A stretch of 64,000 nucleotides of DNA, taken from assembly GCA_051294375.1 (NCBI GenBank), contig CM119267.1, positions 12,719,081-12,783,080 on the forward strand, in the 5' to 3' direction. Every line of letters starts with the position of its first letter. The stretch's first letter is position 1. A program made the translations under genes and the position numbers. Under the pieces are notes generated by a model that was not told the DNA's origin, did no database searches, and saw only the letters and a program-made list of their open reading frames with translations. Positions 45,670 through 56,283 of the stretch are shown in pieces. Origin of the DNA: Paraspadella gotoi. Lineage: Eukaryota > Chaetognatha.

Positions 45670-47486
45670 CCTTCTTCTACACAAAATCTGTCTAATATTT
45701 TCACAAACTAAATTGACGCTTAAGAAGGCTTATAAAAAAGCCGAAACATGTATGTTTCATCTTGAAAATAAATCGTTATTGCCAATAAATTCAAACTTTT
45801 TCTCTAAGATGTAAATTCATAAAATTAGTTGAAAGGAAAAACGAAAAAAAATTGGGAGAAAGTAAAAAAAAATACTGAAGGGCAGAAAAAAATGAGAGAA
45901 AAGAAAGAGGGGAAAGAAGGAGGGGAAAGAGAGAAAGAAAAAGAAAGGAACATAAGGGTATAAAGTTAGGGGAATATAGAATAAGAGAGATTAGAATAGA
46001 AACAAGTTTGAGCAAACAATGTCGTATCTGACCACGATCATTATCGGTAATTATTTCATTTATAATTAAATAATTCAAGTTAATTAATTAATTAGGCAAT
46101 TAATTAATTAATTTGAGCCCAAATGTTTGTTTTTAGGCCTTTTCGTCACAAACCACGATAAAAGCAATGACGACGATGAGAATAATGTCAATAACAATTG
46201 ACTTGATTGATTGACTGATTAATTAGTTATTGATTATTTAATTGACTAATTGATTAATTAATTGATTAATTATTTGATTTATTATTATATCCTGCATTTA
46301 AATTTAATATAAACGGAAAAAGAAGAATAATCAATTAGTGTTGAAAAGATTATTTCTCTTTCTCCCACTTTTTCCCTCGTTCGGCGTTTGGCCAGTTTTA
46401 AGGTCAACATTTTTACCTTTCTCATGGAGAAATTCGAGCTAATGTTAGTTTAATTTTAAACCAAAGAAAGAAGAAACACATTTTCTACGAGATTTTGGGA
46501 AGTATTTTCGTTTTTGCCAATTTGTACTCGATTTTCCTTAAATAAATCATAGAAACTCATTCAAAACTCGTTTTTTGCTTCTCAAAAATCATGTTGAAGA
46601 CTTTGGACGGGCGAGGAAAGNNNNNNNNNNNNNNNNNNNNNNNNNGAAAATACTTCCCAAAATCTCGTAGAAAATGTGTTTCTTCTTTCTTTGGTTTAAA
46701 ATTAAACTAACATTAGCTCGAATTTCTCCATGAAGAAAGGTAAAAATGTTGACCTTAAAACTGGCCAAACGCCGAACGAGGGAAAAAGTGGGAGAAAGAG
46801 AATAATCTTTTCAACACTAATTGATTATTCTTCTTTTTCCGTTTATATTAAATTTAAATGCAGGATTAATAATAAATCAAATAATTAATCAATTAATTAA
46901 TCAATTAGTCAATTAAATAATCAATAACTAATTAATCAGTCAATCAATCAAGTCAATTGTTATTGACATTATTCTCATCGTCGTCATTGCTTTTATCGTG
47001 GTTTGTGACGAAAAGGCCTAAAAACAAACATTTGGGCTCAAATTAATTAATTAATTGCCTAATTAATTAATTAACTTGAATTATTTAATTATAAATGAAA
47101 TAATTACCGATAATGATCGTGGTCAGATACGACATTGTTTGCTCAAACTTGTTTCTATTCTAATCTCTCTTATTCTATATTCCCCTAACTTTATACCCTT
47201 ATGTTCCTTTCTTTTTCTTTCTCTCTTTTCCCCTCCTTCTTTCCCCTCTTTCTTTTCTCTCATTTTTTTCTGCCCTTCAGTATTTTTTTTTACTTTCTCC
47301 CAATTTTTTTTCGTTTTTCCTTTCAACTAATTTTATGAATTTACATCTTAGAGAAAAAGTTTGAATTTATTGGCAATAACGATTTATTTTCAAGATGAAA
47401 ACATACATGTTTCGGCTTTTTTATAAGCCTTCTTAAGCGTCAATTTAGTTTGTGAAAATATTAGACAGATTTTGTGTAGAAGAAGG

Positions 47487-47522
<36 letters not shown>

Positions 47523-47551
47523 GAGAGAGGGCAAAGTTTCTCTGTTTCTCT
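45602..47551. repeat. Inverted duplication centred on an N gap
   Basis: Arm 1 (45,602-46,620) is the reverse complement of arm 2 (46,646-47,551) across hammerhead-like repeat, pyrimidine block, helentron end and LTR junction, with near-identity. Arm 1 even contains the LTR/CTAAT/helentron junction in reverse, so the arms are copies of one locus rather than independent insertions. The 25 N gap sits exactly between them, suggesting either an assembly fold-back or a real recent palindrome. Confidence 0.85.
46621..46645. other. 25 N assembly gap
   Basis: Lies between the two arms of the inverted duplication, inside the split LTR. Confidence 0.99.
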
Positions 47552-47655
47552 GTTTCTCTCTCTCTCTCTCTCCCTATCTTCTACACAAAATCTGTCTAAT
47601 AATTTCACAAACTAAATTGACGCTGAAGAAGGCTTATAAAAAAGCCGGAACATGT
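47405..47655. repeat. Inverted pair of hammerhead-like motifs
   Basis: One motif is on the minus strand (47,405-47,436) and one on the plus strand (47,623-47,655: CTGAAGAA, GGCTT...AAGCC stem, then GGAACATGT). They flank GA and CT tracts and TTCTACACAAAATCTG words. The same inverted arrangement is seen at 30,064-30,270 and, with different sequence, at 62,645-62,823. Confidence 0.55.
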
Positions 47656-47689
47656 ACGTTTTCATCTTAATTATTTCAAACTCTGTCTC

Positions 47690-48276
47690 TAATCTCTAAT
47701 CACAACGAAAGAAAGGATTACATAACACAATGCATTTACATCAAAGAATATTTTGAAATATATTATATAATATATAATATATATATATATATATTACACT
47801 GTTTTTTTTTTAACATGGCAGATTCGAAAATTTTCACATCCTGTACAGTTTCTAGTATAATTTTAGTGCTTAAAACGATTAACAAGGTGTCGTCAATCAG
47901 ATTTTGCATTAGACCTACGCACAATTTACCGGAAGTTGGTGTGGACATACAATATGGAATTTTTCTTTTTACTACAAATGAAAAGTTAGGCAGTTGTTAT
48001 TAACTTATCCTGCAATTAGTATAATTATTTAATAAGTAGTACTTAGACAAAAAATGTTCAAAAAGGGTTTTCATCAATAGTGGGCGTGTCCCAAACCAGA
48101 AATGAGTGCTCGATAATCAATTAAATATGTATTTTTAAAAACTTTTTGATCTATTCTGACTGCTAATGGTGTTTTACTGTTATATGACAGCTTTATCATC
48201 CATATCATAAAAAATCCTATCATATTTATTAATTATTACATCTTTAAAAAGATTCGTTTTTTAATAGCCAAAGGAC
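47690..48276. other. Unassigned AT-rich sequence
   Basis: Contains a TA-dinucleotide run at 47,760-47,795. A 62-codon frame at 47,815-48,003 has unremarkable composition and no recognised similarity; it could be an exon fragment but is unsupported. Confidence 0.35.
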
Positions 48277-49000
48277 AGTGGAGGGACGGAATTTTTAGTG
48301 AAAAGAATTCGATACCAAAAGTAAAATGAACGAGAGTTTATTTCAGTAAACATCGAAGGGAAAATGCGCACGAGAGAATAAAATAACAATGACTTTTATA
48401 TGAACTACTTTTGTTTAACCAAAGTAGGAATGTAAATGAGAAATGGAATTTTAGGCCGAGAGAAAATATTATTATTACGTTTTTGTTAATTTACTGAATT
48501 CTTTCTCCCAATCTCACTCGGCCATATTACCAAAATTTCAAAAAACAAATAATATTTCTAAAAAATGATACTATAAATTCACTCAGGGTTAAAAAAATAA
48601 TTTTTTTTTAGCCAAAATAACACTATAAAATTCACAAGGTTCTACTTTAAATGTATCAGTCAATGGAATAGCGAAATATAAAAGGGAATTAATTTCAAGT
48701 TTTATTATACACTTCTTTCTAAATAAATTCATAAAGCTAACAATTTTCGATCTAACAAAAAATCATGTTTTTCCAACTTCTTCTCTTCACAGTAAGTTTA
48801 TGTAACATTTTATGTAACATTTTCGAACTTTTTATAAAACAATAGACATATGAAAATAGTTATAGTATACAAAACAATTCAAATACAAAATCATAACCGA
48901 CGAATTCAATTTTATTAGAATAAGTTTTCTAATTGCACAAATAAGTTGAATTCGAAATGAAATAATTTGTAGACAATAATTCAAAACGGAAATAAAATAT
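48277..49000. repeat. Dispersed repeats, second copies, ending at an N gap
   Basis: 48,277-48,720 is the counterpart of 31,728-32,440 without that copy's extra ~350 bp. 48,830-49,000 matches 34,970-35,190. The scaffold then breaks with 25 N at 49,001-49,025. Confidence 0.6.
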
Positions 49001-49025
49001 NNNNNNNNNNNNNNNNNNNNNNNNN
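49001..49025. other. 25 N assembly gap
   Basis: Marks a clear change in base composition and apparent sequence quality. Confidence 0.99.
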
Positions 49026-49060
49026 CTTGTGTCATCTTTACAAGAAAAAATTACAATTGA

Positions 49061-49260
49061 GTGACCCACTCAACGTCGCTCCGCCTTCTTTTTTTATGTG
49101 TTCTTTTGTTCACGCATGGGCTAGCCACGCTGGTGCGACGCAAATTTCAGATGCCTAAGTCTTATAACAAAAGCATGTATAAGCGTCAAAGTAAATTGAC
49201 CACAAAAGAGTATTTGCGACCACAAAAAGAAATGAGAGGCAAATGGGTAAGGCTTCAGGT
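49061..49260 (+). CDS. Candidate short exon, basic protein of unknown function
   Basis: An open frame starts at an ATG (49,061) with a hydrophobic run (LRLLFLCVLLFTHGLA) that could be a signal peptide, followed by a basic stretch rich in Lys, Arg and Gln. It reaches GCTTCAG followed by GTAAGT, a good splice-donor sequence, at ~49,258. An alternative exon could start after TTTCAG at 49,150. I do not recognise the protein. The frame is short and could be chance. Confidence 0.25.
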
Positions 49261-50257
49261 AAGTTCAGTTTGACCGAGTTGCATGCATCAGCTGGCAGCT
49301 GGCCTGCGTCGTTACAGCTTCGTCCACAATCGCTTCTCACTTTTTCCGTCATTGCAGTTGGGCTCTTGCTCCAAGCAATCGTTTGCCGTGCTCCTTGGCT
49401 TCTGACTGTGACGTTCATCTTCCGGCCCCTTGAGGAACGAGAGCTTAGAGGAACCGTCTGCCCTGCAGCAGGAATTATAGGCGTCTTCCCATCCTTTACT
49501 TTTCATTATAGAATCGCTTAACTTTAATTTCTTTTTTTTTAACTATGTGCAATCCTTTAGGCGCGAGTGATGAAATGCCCAACACCAATGTCGCGATTCG
49601 ACGTCTCCTTGACGCTTAAGGCATTCAAGCAACAGGATCTAATCGCCTTACCTATCCCCAGGCGCCGAAGACAGGCCCATAGGCTGCGAGCGGACCACTC
49701 TTCTCTTTTCCCGGAAACTCTTTTTCTCTTTTTTTTTTTTTCTTTCTTTTTACTTTTCTTTCTATCTACAACGGTGTATCGCCGTGAACGCCGAAGGAGT
49801 CTGCACCGCCACGACAATGACTGACGACTGCAGCGCGGTCAGCGGATTCGATTATCGCTTTAAATAAATAATACTAATATTGACTAGCAAGGTCACACTA
49901 TTGCCGAAATGTTGCGAAGAGGAAAAACGTGGAAAATCTTTGATATGTTTTATTTGACTCAATCGAACTTTACGGTTTTTGTTATATTATTTATGCTAAA
50001 TAAAACAAATGTTGCCTATGTTTATTTAAATGTAATCGATATTTGTGCCTTCAACATTGCTACTACATGGGCATCGAAACGCTTGACCTTATTCAATAAT
50101 GAATATTCGCCGAAATCCCCCCATTGGATAACCTAAGCGCCCCGTGCCAAACGCAAGCGAAAAGAATAAATCTTAAGACAGGAATTTCAAAGAAAAGCGA
50201 CTTTGAATATACATCTAGTCTTTGCAACCATAGAAATGGAATTCATGGCCTAGGCCA
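49261..50257. other. Mixed sequence with weak coding hints
   Basis: The GC content is higher than in the preceding part of the scaffold. One frame near 49,560-49,620 reads GASDEMPNTNVAIRRLLDA before a stop and looks more protein-like than repeat-derived, with an acceptor-like TTTAG before it. A 75-codon frame is at 49,909-50,136. None can be assigned. Confidence 0.3.
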
Positions 50258-50329
50258 TTGATTCCGCGAGACAATTACGACCAGTTCTCCTACCCCCCCC
50301 TCTACTCTCTCTGCGTCTCTCTCTCTCTC

Positions 50330-50653
50330 ATCTCGACTCTCCTCTCGTCTCTCTTCATTCTACTCTCTCTACTCTCTCTCTCTCTTACTCCTCTTCTCAA
50401 CATGCACGCTTTTTGCCACGGTGGCAGAAAGGCAACAACCGTTGAGGAAGGATGGCAGCGCCCCTGCGCGTTCTCACGCCAACGGCGAAAAAGGCAAGAG
50501 CCGCAGGCAGCAGAGCCGCAAGAGGACCCGGCCGAGGCGGAGTTAATGAGTGTAGAGCGACGCAAGAAAGCGGAAATGCCGGCAAAACATCAATTAAAGC
50601 CGAACCAGAACAGAGCCGAGAGAGAGAGAGAGAGAAAAGCAGCAAAAGAATAA
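50330..50653 (+). CDS. Candidate charged low-complexity coding segment
   Basis: In this frame the segment after ~50,400 encodes a highly charged stretch (RRKRQEPQAAEPQEDPAEAE, then Lys/Arg/Glu-rich) ending in a GA-tract Arg-Glu run and a stop at 50,651. Another frame (50,452-50,850) is open too. No domain recognised. The CT tract just upstream (50,317-50,395) and GA tract (50,615-50,635) are microsatellites. Composition alone could explain the open frame. Confidence 0.25.
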   Translation: MSTLLSSLFILLSLLSLSLTPLLNMHAFCHGGRKATTVEEGWQRPCAFSRQRRKRQEPQAAEPQEDPAEAELMSVERRKKAEMPAKHQLKPNQNRAERERERKAAKE

Positions 50654-50899
50654 AAGAGAGAGCAGGAGAGAGAGATTGGAAACAAAAGCCAAAACGCAAC
50701 GTCCGCAAGCCTACTTTTCATATTCCATCGCCAATTTCGATCTTGCAAAAATGGAGCCGCCGTGTTTTTTTTTTCGTCATTTTTCTCTATGGAATCGACA
50801 GCTTCGCTCATCTCGCCGGCCAACGCTTGCGCTCGAATCGAGGACACTAATGAGGGCTGACGGTCCGGTTAACATACGCCGACTTCAGTGATCCATGCC

Positions 50900-51429
50900 C
50901 GTCATCTTGTGACCGGAGTGTCATCGAGAATTCCGCGCCCTCGTTTCTTTTTTCGCAAAATGTCTAAGATTAATGAAAAAACGTTCGCAAATAAGCATCT
51001 GAAATCAACTGGTATTATGTTAGATGATAAATTGAAACCAAACCACTGACTTAAGCATAGCATTCATTAAAGTTATAAAGCATATTATTATACAATGCCC
51101 TCATACGCATTGCCATAGTGCATGTATTTCGATATTAACTCGCCTTAGAATAATTGCCCGCTCCAGCCGATATTAGAAAAAAGGCGAAACTCTGGAACTT
51201 ACTTACGACCTTGTAAATATTCAATTCACCAGTTAAATTTTAAAATTAATACCTCTGACGCGTAGTCGAGCGATGCGACCTGCAAAACACAATTCTTTGA
51301 CCGCCATCTTCCACAAAAACCCATTTCGAAGCTCCTTTGATTAATGACTCGCCCGCCCGATTAAAGCCGTCATCAATCTTTCGCGATAAGCTAATTACTT
51401 TCGTCGCGCCTCAACACTGCCTGATTTTT
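50900..51429. other. Unassigned sequence
   Basis: No open frame, repeat or RNA gene that I can support. Confidence 0.4.
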
Positions 51430-52320
51430 CAAAAAGATCCTCCAGGTTAACGCTCCTGCCTCCTTCCTTCCGACGCATCTATCTCCTACACACTACCTGA
51501 TTTTTTCAAAAAGACCTCCAGCGTTAACGCCTGCCTCCTCTTCCTCGTCCAGACTCTATCTCCTAACACATCTGCCCCTGACTTATTTTCTTTCAAAAAG
51601 ACCTCCAGGCTTAACGCCCCTGCCTCCTTCCTTCCCCCTGTCAACCGCCATCATCCTACACACTGACCCTGAATTTTTATTACAAAAAGAACCTCACAGG
51701 TTAACGCCCCTGCTCCTTCCTCCGTCCGCCTATCTCCTACACACTGCCTGATTTTTTCAAAAAAAAGATCCTCCAGGTTAAACGCCCCTGCCCGGGGGTG
51801 GGTGAGGGGATCCATTCCTCCGTTCGCCTATTCTCCTCTACACAACTGCCCTGATTTTCAAAAAGACCTCCAGGTTAATCGCCACTGCACCCTGCCCTCC
51901 TTCCTGCCGTCCGCCTATCTCCTACACACTGCCTGATTATTTTCAAAAAGCACCTTCCAGGTTAACGCCCCACTGCCTTACTTTCTTCCTCGCGTCCGCC
52001 ATCTTCCTACACACTGCCTGCAGTTTTTCAAAAAGACCCCACAGCGTTAACGCCCTGCCCCTCCTCCTCCGCTCCCGCCCTTATCTCCTACACACTGCCT
52101 GATTATTTCTAAAAAGACCTCCAGGCTAACGCCTCTGCCTCCTTCCTGCTCCGCCCCTATCTCCTACACATGAACTGATTTTTCAAAAAGACCTCCAGGT
52201 TAACGCCCTGCCCTTCCTCCGTCCGCCCTAATCTCCTACACACTGCACCTGATTATTCAAAAAGACCTCCAGTGTTAACGCCCTGCCTCCTTCCTCCGCC
52301 GCCGTATCTCCTACTAGGCG
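51430..52320. repeat. Satellite, ~75-100 bp unit, about 11 copies
   Basis: Each unit contains TTCAAAAAGACCTCCAGG, TTAACGCCCCTGCCTCC, TCCGTCCGCC and TATCTCCTACACACTGCC. Copies begin near 51,434, 51,510, 51,592, 51,677, 51,755, 51,856, 51,945, 52,029, 52,107, 52,186 and 52,257. Units differ mainly by one- or two-base insertions and deletions rather than substitutions, and one contains a GGGGGTGGGTGAGGGG insert (~51,794). This is typical of unpolished long-read sequence through a satellite. Confidence 0.9.
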
Positions 52321-54440
52321 GCATCTCTCGCTAAATCTCGACTGAAATGCCGATACAGCGAATCGATTAGCTAATCCAAGCAATTTTTTGATAAATTTAT
52401 TTAGCGCCAAAGTCTCTTGCTGACCATGAGTTGCGCCGGCTCAAAAATTCGAATTTTCTTATTATTAAAAAAAAATATATATATAAACCAAAAATACCTG
52501 ACGAACCAATATTGGCTCTTTTTCCTGTCCGCGTTGTCTATCTTTTTCTCCCTTATCTTGAACCTCTCAGCCTTAATTCTCCGATCTTGCGATGCCTGCC
52601 GCCACAACTTGTGGTCTTCCCGTCCCCGAGGGGGTAAACCCCCTCTTTCACCCCCCTTACGCTGCTCTATCCCTCACTCTTCGATGCGTTGGCTCTTCAC
52701 CCCAATCGAGCAGCTTCCCCCCTTCTTTTCGAGCGTACTCCTCCTCTTCCCCCTCCGCGGCACCCTCCTACTCAAATGCGGAGGAGCCGCGCCGTCGCCT
52801 CTACAACCCGCGATTATTTTTTTCTTATTTATGACTTTAACTTTCGCCAAGCCAATCGAATCCAAACGACTTTTTAACCACAATTCTTTTCCGCCCTCTC
52901 GTTTTTAAATTTTTCCTTTTTTTTTCCACCAGCCGCAACTTTACTCCCGCTTCCTCCGCATCCACGTCTATTCCAATTCTCATCAATTTTTAACTTCTCT
53001 TCTTTACGATTTAACCCACATTCAAACGCGCTCCTTTCTTGTGGGACCTTTCCTCAAACGCACCCCCCCCATCCATTACCCCCACTCCCCCCGTACCTCA
53101 CGTCCCCTTTTTTCTTCTTTTTTCCCCCACGCCCCCCCCTCCATCGGCCCCCGAAGTCCCGCCCATGCCGAATCGACGCGCCACCAGGCGTCAAGGACTC
53201 GAGAAAAGCCCCTTCGCAACCACAACAACAACCGCACAAGAACAAACGCATCTCAACGAAAACTAACGCGAAGAAACCGCAAAGAGAAAAACCGCCTTCG
53301 CACGTCGCGCTGCGGCGATTGACGACAGCGTCGACTAGATCAGCAGAGGCGGCGCCCGCGACGCTGCTACGCCAAAAGACGACGTCGACGAAATCGCTTC
53401 CGGCGTCATCGTCATCTGTTCGTCGCCTTCCTCTCGAACGAGCAGGTTCTCCCTTCCTTCGGCCCTCGGACAATTACGCTGGGCTCACGCTTTACGCCTT
53501 CACTGCGCCACGCCCACTAACGGTTCGACGCAGATTCGACGTTGCCTCGTCGTCGTCGTCGCTAGCCGGCGATCTCACCTGCCCGCCGCCGCGTTCCACT
53601 CCATCCCTCCCACGCCAATCGCCCCCCCCCATAAAAAAATAATAATGCTCAACGCAGAGGCTTTCGTCGCGCACCCCCGCCCCACGCTTTTTCCTTCTCG
53701 CCCCTCTCTCTCGCCTCTCTTTTCTTTTTTTATAGCTCTCTCCTGTCTCACATATCTTTCGCGATTCCATCGGATTCTCGCTTTACTTCCCACGATTGCG
53801 TCTTTTTTCTTATGACATTGGCGTCTCTTGACTAATTCACCCAAAAAATTTTCCTCGGAAACGTACGTATTCTTTTTTTTTTACTCTCTTACGCGTTTCG
53901 CCACCGCGCCGAAAACTCCCGCCTCTTACGCCTTCACCCTCCCTGTCCGCCGATTTTTTAACGAGTCGCTCTCTTATTCCATTTTCAATTCGTCGCCTTT
54001 TTCTTCTTCGTCGTATTTTTCGTCGTTTATAATCGCGTCTGTTCGTCATTCGTCTCATACATCTTCATATCTCATTTTAATTCGTTGTTTCGTTGTTACT
54101 CGCGGTTTTTTTAAGATACATCGCAGTAGAACAATCAAGCCCTCCGCGTTTCGCCGTTATTTTAAGCCGACACCTTTGGCCCCTAATTTCGCAAAGCGCT
54201 CCCTCAAGGCGCCGCGGCCGTCAACTTCTCATATTCTTCCTTTTGTTCCATCTAATCCAAATTTTATCAACATCAATTCATTATCTCTCTTCTTCCATCG
54301 TCACTTGACTTTACTGTTTATTTTTTATTTCAATTGTCACTTTGCCTCATTTTGCTGCTTCATCAAAAAGTCTCTTCGCTCACCCCATCAATCACTCGAT
54401 ACTCTATCGAAGATCCTGTTGTCACTCACCGACACTCCCG
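52321..54440. other. GC-richer, pyrimidine-rich segment, possibly 5' region of a gene
   Basis: CpG-dense DNA (notably 53,150-53,640) with CCCCC runs. Several overlapping frames are open on both strands (52,417-52,908, 53,041-53,322, 53,319-53,642, 53,828-54,550), none with a recognisable domain. Composition (few A/T-rich stops) explains much of this. Its position upstream of the kinase-like exons makes a promoter or untranslated exon possible. Confidence 0.35.
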
Positions 54441-54447
54441 ACCTCAT

Positions 54448-54550
54448 CATGTCAGCGCTCGCCCCAGCGCCCGCGGCAGAGCCAATATCATATATGCTCG
54501 CCGGGGTTTCAACTAAAAAGCACGGGCTGCGCTATATGCTGTCTTTATGA
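54448..54550 (+). CDS. Possible first coding exon of the kinase-like gene
   Basis: From the ATG at 54,449 the frame reads MSALAPAPAAEPISYMLAG and then a Lys/His-containing stretch to a stop at 54,548. An Ala/Pro-rich start is plausible for an N-terminus, and it lies on the same strand upstream of the kinase motifs. There is no glycine-rich loop and no clear donor, so the link to the kinase is a guess. Confidence 0.2.
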
Positions 54551-54956
54551 GTTTAGCTTTTAGATTTAAAAAAAATATAATATTGTAATAAACTCATCAC
54601 AATCACATAAATTTCGTGCGTTTTTCGTTTTAAGAAAAACATAGCTTGCCTCCGCAGTTGTCACACGGTCTAATGATAACAACGAAAAATATTAAAAGAA
54701 AAAAAATCAACATTAAACTTGTATCAACGGTTATTTTTTCAGGTCTGAGCAATCAAGTTTCTCTCAAAAGCGCCCGCCCACCGCGCACAGTAGCCACTCC
54801 CTCCGGAAAAAGCCAAACTCGTTCAAAGCGTCTTTCACCGAACTCACCATTCTTATTTTATATCGTATTTTCAAAATTTATGCTAAATCTGATATATTGT
54901 GCAGCATTCATAACTGCGTATAATATACAGGTGCTATATTATATTCTTCATTTCAG

Positions 54957-55123
54957 CTCGGAGACAAAGACAAGAACGAAAACAAAGCTGGGCCGCAGCA
55001 AGTCGGGAACCGTCTACTTCGCGGGAAAAAGTCAGTCAAGGATTACCGCCTCCAAAGCAAACTCACCACCTTCGAGCAGCCCTGTGTGCAGTACCTTACC
55101 TCCAACCAGACAGTCAGAAGCAG
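54957..55123 (+). CDS. Candidate 167 bp internal exon
   Basis: Bounded by TTTCAG (acceptor ending at 54,956) and CAG followed by GTGAGT (donor from 55,124). Two frames are open through it: one begins LGDKDKNENKAGPQQV, the other is Ser/Lys/Thr-rich. The boundaries and the AT-rich intron-like flanks make it one of the better exon candidates here. The product is unknown; it could belong to the downstream kinase-like gene. Confidence 0.4.
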
Positions 55124-55540
55124 GTGAGTCGCGCGACTTTCTTTCTGACATGTTGAATTCGTTGTACTTCGGCCCGAAATACGTCTTTCCCACATTCCTT
55201 TTACCAATTCAGCGTGACACTAGGCAAACGCATCGGTTTCTAGCAGACTTGCGCCCACTGAGCGAACTGGATTCCGCCCGCGAATTTTGTCTCCGAAGCT
55301 GAAGATGTGGTCTGCATAGGTCTCACCCCGACCCGACAAAGCGTAAACGTCCCTGCAAAACTGAAAAGTCGACGCTATGATTCGCTAAATAGTTAAAGTG
55401 AGATCTCCTCAATTCATAAAACCTAAAGACGAAAAACTCAACGCGTTAAAGGCCGCGTGTTTCGGCGGATGACGACGCCTTCCTACTATCCGTTCCATAT
55501 CCCAAAAAAGAAATATTTCCCAAATCCCCAAATACCTAAC

Positions 55541-56283
55541 GCCCGCCACATCAAGGTGGCCATCAAAATCATCGACAAGACGCAAATTAGATCAATCTGA
55601 AGCGAAACTCTAAACGACTTTAAATACAGCTGCGCAAATTCGTCCATGGAAAGACTCCATCATCCCCTAATATACATTCGCCTTTTATAGCGTGAGCAGC
55701 CGAATAAAACTTACCTGGCCCTGGCAATGACCATTGCCCGATTACCATTATTAATAATAATTATTAATAATTATAATTTATTAATAATATCTATTAACCG
55801 AACAGGTCGTAAGAACGCATGCGGCCCCAAACGTTCAATCCTCATGGAATACGCGGACGGGGGAGAACTCTACACTAAAAGTCTCTCAATCTGCCGAAGA
55901 CCAACGAGAGCGCGACGGCTCAAACCGCTCTTGCCAGCTGGGTCTTCATTCTTTTCTCGATAGATAAATAGCATTTTTTTTTTATTAATTGCCCTAATTG
56001 TCTATATACTCGCTTATACCTAACCAGGTTTGCTCGCGGCCGCCCACCACATGCAACGAGCCAGCCACATCGCTGCACCGCCGCACATATAAAGCGAGAG
56101 AACGTCTTCCATCCTTACCCGCGGGCGGCAGCGGAGCGCGAACCGACGCGCAGTCTGCTCCCGCATGCAGCCTGTCAAGCGTCGGCCGACTTTGGCTTCT
56201 CTACACTTGCGGCCGCCAGAGCGAGCAAAGGCTCCCAATACCTTCTGCTGCGATCGCCGCCAACGTACGCAGCACCGGAAGCT
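55541..56283 (+). pseudogene. Serine/threonine protein kinase catalytic domain in frame-shifted pieces
   Basis: Conserved kinase subdomains appear on the plus strand in the right order. VAIKIIDKTQ with the ATP-binding Lys is at 55,556-55,585; MERLHHPLIYIR (subdomain IV-like) at 55,646-55,681; SILMEYADGGELY (hinge) at 55,835-55,873; a catalytic-loop remnant reading IA-HR-IKAENVF across two frames at 56,070-56,110; ADFGFS (magnesium-binding DFG) at ~56,182-56,202; and TFC...SPPTYAAPE (activation-segment end) at 56,240-56,280. Such enzymes phosphorylate Ser/Thr; the wording is closest to the CAMK-type branch (TSSK, MARK, SIK, NUAK). At least one intron separates the second and third pieces. Frame changes inside exons mean pseudogene or sequence errors; indel-rich surroundings favour error. 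Confidence 0.8.

Larger units (their letters stand above)
44005..46816 (-). mobile_element. Gag-only LTR retrotransposon (BEL/Pao-like)
   Basis: Begins TGTGAAGAATTC at 44,005, ends TTTTCAACA at 46,816, and is flanked on both sides by CTAAT (44,000-44,004 and 46,817-46,821). The minus-strand order is 5' LTR, gag, polypurine tract (CCAGGGGGG just before the 3' LTR) and 3' LTR. Without the inverted block at 45,602-46,645, the internal part is only ~1.2 kb, so protease, reverse transcriptase and integrase are absent. It sits in helentron-like copy G. Confidence 0.8.
43522..47153 (-). mobile_element. Helentron-like element, copy G, split by an LTR retrotransposon
   Basis: Left part 43,522-44,004 (palindrome, GTCC run, core repeats). 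The right part resumes at 46,817 with CTAATTGATTATTC and ends GCTCAAACTTGTT at 47,153. The same uninterrupted sequence can be read in copy F at 42,540. Flanks CCCCAATCTTTTT and TCTATTCTAATC correspond to an unoccupied site at ~29,808-29,830. Confidence 0.75.

Noticed and set aside
54646-55302. 218-codon frame as one continuous exon
   Set aside because: It spans AT-rich intron-like DNA and good acceptor and donor sites at 54,956 and 55,124; a shorter exon is more plausible.
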